From contig CP126196.1 of NCBI GenBank assembly GCA_030272155.1, positions 1,860,001 through 1,924,000 of the forward strand: a stretch of DNA of 64,000 bases. Reading direction: 5' to 3'. Under the pieces are notes generated by a model. That model ran no database searches. It was not told where the DNA came from and saw only the letters and a list, made by a program, of their open reading frames with translations. Of this stretch, positions 21,768 through 31,161 are shown in pieces. Both the position numbers and the translations under genes were made by a program. Origin of the DNA: Tetradesmus obliquus (lineage: Eukaryota > Chlorophyta > Chlorophyceae > Sphaeropleales > Scenedesmaceae). Position 1 is the first letter of the stretch. Each line of letters starts with the position of its first letter.

Positions 21768-24700
21768 TTCAAGAATGCATAACCATTTCACAGCTGCACC
21801 CAGCTTTGGGGTACTGACATCAAAGCTGTGTGTGCACTATCCAGCACTGTTCAAAAGCCTTCCTCCTGCAGGTGCAGGTGGCCCGCCGATGCTGCCGCCC
21901 TCATCCAGCATCACGTTCAATGCAAGAACTCAAAACACAAATGTGTGTTCAGAACCAGCAGCAGACCCACCTCCTGCAGATGCTGCGGCCCGCCGATGCT
22001 GCCGACCTCCTCGATCTCACGCAGCAGGCCCTCGGGCACGCTGGCGCTGCTCACGCCGTCCAACGCCTCAAGCAGGTCGGGCAGCTCAGCCTGCAGCACA
22101 CAGACATGGCAGTGATGCATACGTTATAGAGTGGTTCATTTGTTGAAACAGCGGTTGACGGTGTGCTGCACATGTTGAGCCCGCCTCAAGCAGGTCAGGC
22201 AGCTCACCCTGCAGCAGACACACGGCAGTGAGGCATACACAAACGCTGCAGACTGGTTCGATTAATAAGCGGGTGACAGTGTGCTGCCCACGCCGTCCAG
22301 CGCCTCCGGCAGGTCAGGCAGCTCAGCCTGCAGCACACACACGGCAATGAGGCACACGTGAAAGAGTCGATAGTTTAAGCAGTGGGAGACAGTGTGCAAC
22401 GGTGTGCGGCGGCAGCGGGTTCACCAGTGTGTGGCTTTGCACCTGGCTGTATGACACACGCACGGGTCAAGCCGCCAACAGCAGCACCAGCCACGATGCA
22501 CGGGCCAAAGGTAAGAGAGCGCCGTGGCACCAAACACAGAAGAGTTTGCGAGGCGTGCTGCACTAAAAACACACACGCCACACGCACAGTACTGCCAGGG
22601 TTGCACAGCAGCTGCTGCAGCAAAGAGGAAGGAGCTGAACCATGCACGCGCCTACCACTGGCTTCAAGCAGACGTCACTTAGGCTGCAGCTTCGCTGCGC
22701 CGCACCTGCTTGAGTGTGATGCGTGCTGCGTCTGTGGCGTCTGCCAGCGCTGTAAGCTGCTCCCTGCTGATGCTGTCCACCATGTCGGTGTACTTGCTCA
22801 GCGCCTTGGCGCTGCAGTGAAGCAGCAGCAGCAGCAGCAGCAAAACATTAGCAAAGACTATGAACAAGGCAAAGTCTCAGATATGTGCAGGTTGGTGGAG
22901 CCACAGCTTGGGCAGGGTGTAGCTGCACTCATGTATAATTGAACAAAGAGGCAGTGCCGACTGCGTGTTGCCAACTCCTGGCTGCTCAACGTTCGCCACA
23001 GTGCGCAGGCTTCAGCAAGAGTCCTGCATACAAGGCAGCCTAATCTCCTGCAGGGCAACTATGGCTTCGTGCCGCTGATGCCTTGCTAGTCGCCTGCTGG
23101 CAGCTACAACAGAACCGCACCTGCTGTCTGGGATGAGCCCGCTGAAGAGGTTCTCTGAGGAGGCGTCCAGGTTGGTGGGTGGCGCCGCTTTCACCAGGAT
23201 GGCAGGCTGCACGGCAGGCACGTCTGGCAGCAGCAGCAGCAGCAGCAGGGCAAATGCAGAGACCAACCAGCAGCTGGTGAGCAGCAAGGTCGACGGCATA
23301 GCCATATCAGACTGTTCAGGGTTATACAAAAAATACTTGATTTGGCTAGCTGAGCTCGGCCCTGCATGGTGAGCAGGCGCCTCGCTGCACCCGGCGAAGC
23401 ACCAACGAGCATGCTGTTGGCACACATGCAGATCCAGGATGACAGCCAGCGGCAGCATCCTCAGCAATCAATCCGCAGCCACTTCGCCAACCTGCAAAGG
23501 CTGGAACGCGCTCCAGGTACACTGTGTTGTTGTCTTTCTGCGCCTTGGTGAGCGCCAGTGTGAGCACCTCCTCCTGCGACTTGAGCGAGTCGGCCATCTC
23601 GCTGCTGACGGCCTTGGCCAGGGCCTTGACAGACTGCATGCGCACAAACGCCTCCTGCGGGGTGCAAACACAGGGGCGAACAAGGCAGCGATCAGATTGA
23701 TGTCATCAGCAGCAGTGGCAATTATGCACGCAGTTGGTTTGCTTGGTCAGGGCCTTGGCGGACTGCATGCGCACAAACGCCACCTGCCGCTTGCAAACAG
23801 CGGCGCACATTCAAGCAACATTTCGATCCGACCACCAGCCCAAAGGAGGCATGGCACAAGCTGAGCCCGTGATAGCCGCCTGTGTGGAACTTCACGAGCT
23901 GAAAGCCTCCGTCCGTGCAGTGCTGAGCCAGTCACAGCATTTGTCAGACCATCCGCAGCTCACCGACAGCGTTGCGATCTCGGAGGCGATCTTGGTGTCT
24001 GAGTTGTACTGCTTGGCCTGGTCCATCAGCGCGTTCACATCGTACAGCGACGCCTGCAGCAGCAGCAGCAGCAGCAGCAGCAGCGGCAGCAGCAGCAGCA
24101 GAATCAATGGATGAGGGCGTTCGCCCGGCAGCACAGTGTCAGCGCCTGCAGCAGTGCATACCTGAGCACGCATCATAGAACAACTGGCACGTGCACAGAC
24201 AGTATGACATTGAAACTCACAATACTGTTGCGGCTGATGCTACTGCAGATCCTGGTGTGGAGCTGCAGAGACATGCACTCGCAGTCCTGTCGAATGTTAT
24301 GCCCTGTAAAGTGCCTGTCTGCGCCTCAGCGCACCTTCATCTTGGTGTGTGCCACCCAGCTGCGCTCAAAGTGCTGCACGACTGCCGGCTGGTTGAAGAT
24401 GGCTGAGACCTCGCCGTACATGTTGCCCGCCTGCTTGGCCAGCCGTGCCAGCGTGCCGGGGCTCTTCTTGTCCATGACTGCCTTGTGGTACACACACTCC
24501 TGCAGGCGCAGCCAGCACAGCAGTGGTGTTTGTACTGTGCAAACGTAAGCAACCACACAATGTGTGCCGCTACAAACCAAGCGTTTGTGCACAACCACAC
24601 CTTTACACACCATGCACACAAACATGCGCACACGCACCTGCGCCATCATGGGCTTCTCCTTCATGCTGCTGCTGCTGCTGCTGCTGCGGTGCCACTAGAA

Positions 24701-26252
24701 CCCAAGCCCCTGAGCCAGCTGTGACACCTGACGACCACATATTCACACACTGTCAACCACATGCACCGAATGCCCACATGCACCCAATGCCCACATGCAC
24801 CCAATGCCCACATGCACCCAATGCCCACACTGTCAACCACATGCACCGAATGCCCACATGCTCGCACACACCTGCGCCTGCGCCATCATGAGCTTCTCCA
24901 TCATGCTGCTGCTGCTGCTGCGGCGGTGGCGCCACTAGAACCTAAGCTCCTGTGACACCTGACAACATACATCCACACACTATCAACCGCGCGCACGCAC
25001 CTGCGCCTGCGCCATCATGAGCTTCTCCATCATGCTGAGGCACTCGGGCGACAGGTCCACGGGCCGCGGGTTGTCCACCTTGGCCGCCTCGCTCTCCTTG
25101 AGGTGCCCAAACATGCCCGCGGCTTCCTGCAAGCAAGCACGCCATTCATGGCAAAGCACAAGACAGCATGCGGTTGGCGGAAGCAGTGTGACAGCAAGCC
25201 TTGAACAGCACTGCCTCATACTGTCTGAGACGGGCTGTGCAAAGCAGCTGTTCTCAGGCCTGCAAGGATACACTTAGTATACACCAAGCGGGTGTACAAG
25301 GGCTTGCACTACACAATCAACCGCGAGGTTCATGTTGATGCTCTGAATCATACGCTTGTTGATGCTCAAGGCAAGCGCCAGCACCACAGCTGCTAGGTTG
25401 AGAAATTGTTTCCTTAACGGTCCTACCACCACAGCTCCTTGCACACCTGGAACAGCTTGCATGCCTCCTTGATGCCATCAGCAGTCGCGCGGTCCACCTG
25501 CAGCGCCTGCTGGCTGATCACTGCCGCCACGTTGAACAGCACCGCTGCCTTTTCGTAGTGGATGTTTGACTGCGAGGTCTTCTTGCTAGGCCTGAAGGCA
25601 TCTGTCCAGGGGAAGCTGATGCGCACATTGCCCTTCTCATTGCTGATGGGGAAGCGCGTCTCAATGGATGTCAGGCACTTGTAGTACCTGCAGGGAAGCA
25701 TACACACAGCAGCTTGCAGGATGAGGCCTAGGGAGAGTGCTGCGCAACATGCAGAAGTTGTTGTTGAAGCTTAAAAAGGCCTGACAGGTAGCTGTACTCA
25801 ATCTGCCAGACGCGCTGCGCTGCATTTTTGGAGTTTGCGGAGTCACGTGTGGCGCAACAGCAGCTGGCATCGCAGCAGGTTACTACAATCCAGGCAGCCC
25901 AGCAGGCAACATCTGCACCAGAACATGTGCTGTCATATTCATGAGCTGAGGTTAATGCAGCTTGCAGAGCACAGCAGGGTGCATGCATGCATGCAAGTAC
26001 ACACAGCAGCTCCTGAAACCGTTGGCCAGTTGCGCACTTGATGTAGCTGTCCTTGGCAGTCAGCTGGGATCCCGCCTGGGACGTGACCAGCTCGTTTCGC
26101 AGCGTCTGGATCGCCACCAGGTCGTCCACAGCATCCTCGGCCTCGCGGTCAGAATACGTCTCACGAATGTAGCTCAGAATCGGGTTCTTAAGCTCCACAT
26201 TGTCCGTACGCTTAACATGTATGGCAAGTAAAACACTCGAAGCACTCGGCAT
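18322..26252 (-). CDS. ALIX: ALIX/BRO1-domain protein (ESCRT-associated)
   Basis: Fifteen exons, all in phase, encode 896 residues: 26252-26038, 25687-25447, 25126-25001, 24499-24335, 24053-23964, 23654-23492, 23223-23121, 22811-22706, 22090-21971, 21298-21117, 20862-20742, 20477-20381, 19925-19735, 19465-19325, 18951-18322. The BRO1 domain covers residues 1 to about 365 (LLAIHVKRTDNVEL, SIETRFPIS, NIHYEKAAVLFN, LARLAKQAGNMY, ENLFSGLIPDSSAKALS). A helical V-type, LYPxL-binding-like region runs about 366-690. The tail, about 725-896, is Pro/Gln/Tyr-rich (PPPSMQHH, QQQPYGG). ALIX proteins bind ESCRT-III and cargo at endosomes and the cell-division site; length and layout match the 850-870 residue family norm. 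Several introns carry duplicated exon edges and CTG tracts, which could yield splice variants. The gene is divergent from TMEM18. Confidence 0.95.
20191..20234 (-). repeat. Copy of the ALIX exon 12 3' edge in intron 12
   Basis: A 44-nt block matching the exon 12 end and donor (20380-20423) lies 189 nt further into the intron. Read on the minus strand it still encodes NMEGLSQLSND before a GTGGGC donor-like site. Confidence 0.8.
21230..21766 (-). repeat. Four-copy array of the ALIX exon 10 5' edge with growing CTG tracts
   Basis: The acceptor and first codons of exon 10 (ILTEMGELR...) occur at 21298 (used in the model), 21425, 21552 and 21695, with spacings of 127, 127 and about 143 nt. Each copy is preceded on the sense strand by a CTG tract of about 7, 8, 14 and 22 units respectively. 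The copy furthest upstream keeps ILTEMGELRRHVEGDLSACQ exactly. The third copy has a one-base deletion that shifts the frame. Confidence 0.9.
22050..22405 (-). repeat. Three-copy array of the ALIX exon 9 5' edge
   Basis: The exon 9 acceptor region (CTGCAG then GCTGAGCTGCCCGACCTG) at 22090 is repeated upstream in intron 8 with a period of about 110-120 nt, with copies near 22208 and 22330. The copies keep an AG acceptor and several codons but have diverged, including the GGTGAGCTGCC variant. Confidence 0.85.
23740..23800 (-). repeat. Copy of the ALIX exon 6 5' edge in intron 5
   Basis: The block around the exon 6 acceptor (GCATGCGCACAAACGCC, plus strand, near 23638-23655) recurs at about 23765-23781 with its acceptor-like AG. 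Read on the minus strand it encodes AFVRMQS, as in the real exon. Confidence 0.8.
24056..24100 (-). repeat. CTG tract against the 3' splice site of ALIX intron 4
   Basis: A nearly pure CTG tract (sense), with one CCG interruption, ends in the CAG acceptor just before exon 5 at 24053. Confidence 0.9.
24638..25036 (-). repeat. Three copies of the ALIX exon 3 3' edge
   Basis: The end of exon 3 and its donor (real donor after 25001) is repeated 129 nt downstream at 24872 and again at 24638. On the minus strand the copies read MMEKLMMAQAQ and MKEKPMMAQ before a GTGTGT or GTGCGT donor-like site, each preceded by a short CAG run. Confidence 0.9.
24761..24860. repeat. 17-bp minisatellite in ALIX intron 3
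   Basis: Five copies of ATGCACCcAATGCCCAC and variants, four in tandem and one after a 12-nt spacer, lie between the decoy exon-edge copies. Confidence 0.85.
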
Positions 26253-26613
26253 CGCACCAAAAGCACCGGGATCGCCGGATCAAAGATACAGACTTGGACA
26301 CTAGCAAGACACTGTGCAGGCAGCTAGGGAAGACAAAAGTGACGTCAGTGGAACGCTTTAGTAAGCGTATGTTGTACTCTGAACTTTGCCTAACTGACCT
26401 ACTCAAATGACAGGCAGTTGGTTACTGCTGAACAGGGTTCTTGGGCAGACGAGGCAAATTTGAGCTGGCAGCCCTCCGTGCGACAGAACAAACGCCACCT
26501 TGAGTACAAAAACAGTGGTTGAACAAGTCAAGCGTCGGTTCAACTGTAGCCGTGGCTATCTGGTCGCTGTATATGGACAACTGAACAAGCCAGTACAGCC
26601 ATTAGTCAGCAAT
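26253..26613. promoter_or_regulatory. Shared divergent promoter region of ALIX and TMEM18
   Basis: The two start codons (26252 minus and 26614 plus) face away from each other across 361 bp, so both promoters and 5' UTRs must fit here. I see no clear TATA box. The interval has no triplet tract and is less GC-rich than the flanking exons. Confidence 0.5.
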
Positions 26614-28518
26614 ATGCAGGTGCCTTTTGACTCCGTTAAGCAGCAGGTCTGGGATGAGATCCGGCAGGCGATGAAGATGTCAAATCAGACAGAGAGCTTC
26701 TGGGACAACGCACAGGCGTTTGCACATGCGGTAGACTGGCAGGCAAGTTGCAGCAGAAGCAGCAGCAGCGGCACCAACCGAAACAGTGGAATGACATGCC
26801 TTCGCTTGCAGCTCCAAGCAGCCACATGCCCCATAACTACTATACGTACACTTGCGGCATCAGGCTGCTCCGGGCTGCAGCTGCATCTGCTGCAGGGCAG
26901 TTGTGGCCTGGACTGTGCAGCAGCTGTCACACGTAATCAAGTCTTTTTGCTATTCTATGGCCAGCAGCAGTCGCTTGCAACCACCATGCTGTCCGATCTC
27001 CTGGTGCAGGCTTCAATCTTAAAGGCAGCAATAGCCAGCTGCTGCTCTTGTGTTTTCAACACTTGCAGGAGCGATGGATTTTAGGGCTGCTAGCAGCACA
27101 CGTGCTGGTGTTCCTCTCAGTAGTTCTCTTCAGACGCAACACCACCTTCCTAGGCGTCATGTTCGGTGTGCTAGGTGGGTGCAAGTGGAGACAGCAGAAG
27201 CAGCAAGAGCATACCATATTGCAGCTGCAGCCATGGCGCAGCATCTGCATCAGTGGGTGACCCTCACTCAAGCACAGCATGCTGCAGCACGTTGCCTCAA
27301 TACAAAGCCAGCAGTGCGGGGACATCCAAGGTGCAGCAGCCGCTACTGGCCCAGCAAGGCACTTCTTCATGCGCATCATTTTGTGCAGTCAAGTGAAGCA
27401 ACATTTGTGGCGTTGCCTGCAATCACGACGCAGCTGTTTTGCGCAACTGAGCAGCGCCAGCAAGCTGCTTGGCGCGCCACAAGGGACCCATGCACTTGTT
27501 GAGCAGCTCTGCAAACATCAGCCCATTGCTTACATGCTGCAATTGTAAACTTGATCCGTTTGCTTTGCATGCTTAACAACTCTGCAAACTCCATGTTAAC
27601 ATCAGCCTGAGGATGCCGTGCCCCTGGGTTGGTGGCGCTGCTCGCAGCACCTCCCGGCTGATGCCCCTGCTGCCTGCTTCACTCACCACGTTCATACATG
27701 CGCCATCCCCACGCACATACGCATGCACATGCACCCGCAGGCGCTGCGGTGTACTTTGGGGAGCGGGTCAACGCGCTTGCAGGACAGCACTGGCAGGCCT
27801 TTGCCGGGCAGGACTACTTTGACAGCTACGGCATCTTCTACAGCGTGCTGGTGTCACTGCCAACAGTGATCAACCTGTTTGCTGTGCTGGTGAGTTTGTC
27901 GACAGTAAGAATGCAGTCTGCATGAAACTTTTGTTTGTGCTTGCAGCCACGAGCAGCAGGTGCTGCTGGCACAGAAGGGTGTCACCAGGTGATAGAGGGT
28001 GTTGCTAGAGAGGTTGCGAGCGTGATGCGCCTGTCACAAGGGGCACCCGGCATGTACACGGCAGCTGCATGACAGTCGTCCGACACTTCTGCCTCACTTT
28101 ACTTGACATGCGCCGTCAAGCGACGCTTCTGTTCAGTTCACTTGTCGGGGTGTTTGGTTGGGTGACAGGCAGCAAATTGCATTGGGTTCCTGCCACTGCA
28201 ATGAGCACACCCAGAAGTCTCGGAGGTGACCGCCACCCCTGATCAAATGGAGTGCAGGCTGCACTGCAGCTCAGGAGCCAATGCAAAAATAGACAGGTTC
28301 ACGTTTGCCATGCGTTACTGCTGCCGATGATGTTGCTGCAGATATTCTACCTGATGGAAGTGACCAGCCTGATGGTGGTGGTGAAGAGAAAAGAGCTGCT
28401 ACACAAAGCCAAGGCACGCGCCAAGGCGGAAGCAGCAGGGGTGTCACAGCAAGTTGACAAGGGTGTCACAGCTCAGTTGACAGCGGCTGGCGATGGCAGC
28501 ATCAAGAAGCTGCAGTGA
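26614..28518 (+). CDS. TMEM18: TMEM18 family membrane protein
   Basis: Four exons, 26614-26742, 27069-27174, 27741-27889 and 28342-28518, keep frame and encode 186 residues. The start is the first ATG in the open frame. TMEM18 features are seen in order: FWDNAQAFAHAVDWQERW, a first TM (LLAAHVLVFLSVVLF), a second (TFLGVMFGVLGAAVYF), the ERVN...GQDYFDS motif, two further hydrophobic segments (GIFYSVLVSLPTVINLFAVL and IFYLMEVTSLMVVV), then a basic KRKELLHKAKARAKAE tail. Animal TMEM18 lies in the nuclear envelope; the role in algae is not known. It is longer than the roughly 140-residue animal form because of N- and C-terminal extensions. Intron 1 is of the GC-AG class. Confidence 0.93.
26743..27068 (+). 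other. GC-AG intron (TMEM18 intron 1)
   Basis: The donor reads CAG/GCAAGT, the standard GC-AG consensus, and the acceptor is CTTGCAG. The join DWQ/ERW restores the conserved TMEM18 sequence in phase 0, and no GT donor nearby would do so. Confidence 0.85.
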
Positions 28519-29588
28519 GAAGCAGCGGTCAGGTAGCAAAGATTTGGTTGTGTAACAGGTACATTTCAAAAACGTGCTAAGCTCGGAACAGTGCCACCTG
28601 GGCCGCAGCTTTCTGCACCTGGGCAGTTTGTGCCAGCCTGGCAGGTGGGCCTGGCCTGCTAGACATGGCTGGAACATGGTAACATGCAATGATCGCTATT
28701 CTGCAGATTGGGTGTTGAAAGGTGAGCAATGCGTTCAGCAGCTGATTACTGCATCGCTGTGTCTCTGTCTCTGGTGTGAGACTGCAGCACAGCAATCCAT
28801 GTGGCAGCCCTGTGGGCGTACTGCCAGGGCTGCACGGTTCGAGGTGCTCGGCCTCTTGGTACAGCATACAGTTCAATAAAAAGATTCGTGATCACTTATT
28901 GTTTCTCCCGGTCGCTCGCATACACAGAGTTGATGGTTGAGCGAGTTTTGGGCCCGGTGTCAGTGACAACTTCACTCCAGCTGCTGGGCCATCCTGCACT
29001 GCGGTCCACGCTCAGAAGATGCACCTACTGCGTATTTCAGATGTTGAAAGTGACAGCTTGACTGAAAGCTTGAGTGCTGTCGATCGTGCTCGAGCACTGC
29101 GAACATCATTAGAACGCACAAAACGGCCGAAACGAGTCAAGCTCTACGTCCATCGGAGTACATTGCTTGTTACGAACAAAGGACCGGCAGTCTAGGAATA
29201 TAGTGCACTGCTGCCCTGTTCCGCAGCGCATCTAAGTGGCCCTAGTAAGCCAGCGATCAGGGTATTGACATACGTCTGAACGTGTATAGCAGCTGAGCTT
29301 GGTGAGTGCTGGCAGTGTGGCGGTGTGAGGGTCGCAGGTGACCGCAGGGTCGCCGTGACCTGTTGATGTGAGGGGTGGCGCGTATATGCTCCGCTGCGCC
29401 TGCCCTAGAGCATATGCGTGTAGTTGAGCTCACATGGAGGCAGTGCTTGCCATCACGATGCTGTGAGATGACAGGGCAGCGTAGCCAGTAAACAGCCACT
29501 GTACTCGACATGCATGCGGCACACACTGCTTGCAGTCCACCTTTGACACTTATGATGTGCCCGCTGTTGCACAGGTGATCTGCAGCGC
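28519..29588. other. Intergenic region between TMEM18 and subtilase
   Basis: About 1.07 kb holding the TMEM18 3' UTR and the subtilase promoter and 5' UTR. I see no exon, repeat or RNA gene. Confidence 0.6.
28551..28555 (+). terminator. Candidate TGTAA polyadenylation signal for TMEM18
   Basis: TGTAA lies 33 nt after the stop codon. This would give a very short 3' UTR, so a later signal may be used instead. Confidence 0.35.
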
Positions 29589-31125
29589 ATGGCGTCCCAG
29601 CAGGGGCGCCAGCAGCTGCTGGCTCTGCTGCTGCTGTTGCTGGGTCAGGCCTGCATCAGCATCCCAGCAGCAGCCAGTACTAGCAGAGAAGGCACCATCC
29701 TAGTCAGTTACGACCCGCTAAATCGGCAACAGGTGAGCTGCTTTTCACAACTGCTGCTGCTGGATATCATTTCTACAGCGTCTGCAAGCTGCTGGCTGGC
29801 ATGTGTCCCGCAGGTGTGCAGTGCACTGCAGAGCCAGCGGTTTAGTTACACCTTAGCGGTTGACTTGCAGGCTTCCGCATGCTCCACATCCGCACCAGCA
29901 CACCGGCGGCACGGCTGGTCTCTAGCTGCCAAACTGTCAAGAGCCACCATCCCTGCCTGCCCTGTCTTCACTCTGCTGCTGTTCAGGCACTTGCCTCTCT
30001 GAACGCCCGCGGTTATGACGTCGTGCAAGACCTAGCAACACTCAGCATTCTGGTCGTCAAGCTGCGCCGAGGGCCCGCAGCTGCAGCAGCAGCTGCTGCC
30101 TGCGGTGTAGCGTCAGCAGCAGCACAGGCGGCAGCCCTGGAGTCAGCTGCTGGCATTGAAGCTGCAGCCTTTAATGAAATTGTGTACTTGATCCCACCAG
30201 TGCCAGCCAGCCCGCTGATATCTGATGCTGCTGGGACACCAAGCGCAGGGCAGCAGCCTAGCGCAGCCGCAGCGGCGGCAGCAGCAGCAGCATCGGCGCA
30301 GTGTGCATGGCCGGATGCCAGGGATGTCGATTATACAGTAGGGATCAAGGAAGAGGGCAGGTCATATGGCATGAAGATGGTGCAGGCAGATACAGCAGAG
30401 ATGCAAGACATTGCGGACAAGCTGAAGAGCAAGGTGTTGTACTGCGTCATGGATACAGGCCTGGACGTTACCAACAAGGAGTTTGCAGGAGTAGGTGAGT
30501 GTGTGGCAGTGCGCGCTGGCGTAGCGGCAGCAGCGACAAGCCTGCAGCATGTTGCCGCCAGCGCTACAGCCTTACACTGTGGTGGTTGCCGTGCGCTTGT
30601 TGGCAAGCGTACAGCTTAACATGCACCGCCCAGGTTACAGACATCAGGACGCTTGTAAGCGCCTCTCGTTCCTGCACCACAAGTGTGGCTGCTCCAGCTG
30701 CCCTGATGGAGCAGCCAGTTTGTCGACTGCTGTGCCAGTCCACGAGTGTCAGCGACAACTTACACCTCTATGCTGCTGCCGAACACTTTGCTGCCATGTG
30801 ATTCTGCGCAGCGTTGAGTGGCGCTGTGCCTGAAGACATAGCACCGCTGTCCCCGAGGTGGGACCAAGACACTGTGGGGCACGGCACGCATGTGTCTGGC
30901 GTCATCGCGGCTGTGAGGAATGCCAAGGGCATCATTGGTGTGTCTCCTGAAGGAGCCAACCTCATCCAGTGAGTGTTTCAGTGCTGCTTTGTACTCGCCA
31001 CTATTGGTGTGTCTCCTGAAGGAGCCAACCTCATCCAGTGAGTGTTTCAGTGCTGCTTTGTACTCGCCACCGAGCTGAGGGAGCGTGCTGATGCCACAAC
31101 CGGGCCAACATCAGGAGAATGTCTG

Positions 31126-31161
<36 letters not shown>

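Noticed and set aside
26500-26613. N-terminal extension of TMEM18 to 26500
   Set aside because: The extra frame has no ATG. It opens with TTG, which is not a normal nuclear start.
29733-29986. Extra subtilase exon around 29814-29880 (VCSALQSQRFSYTL)
   Set aside because: It has an acceptor-like start but no usable donor that keeps frame. Direct joining of exon 1 to 29987 gives a natural propeptide sequence and intact phase.
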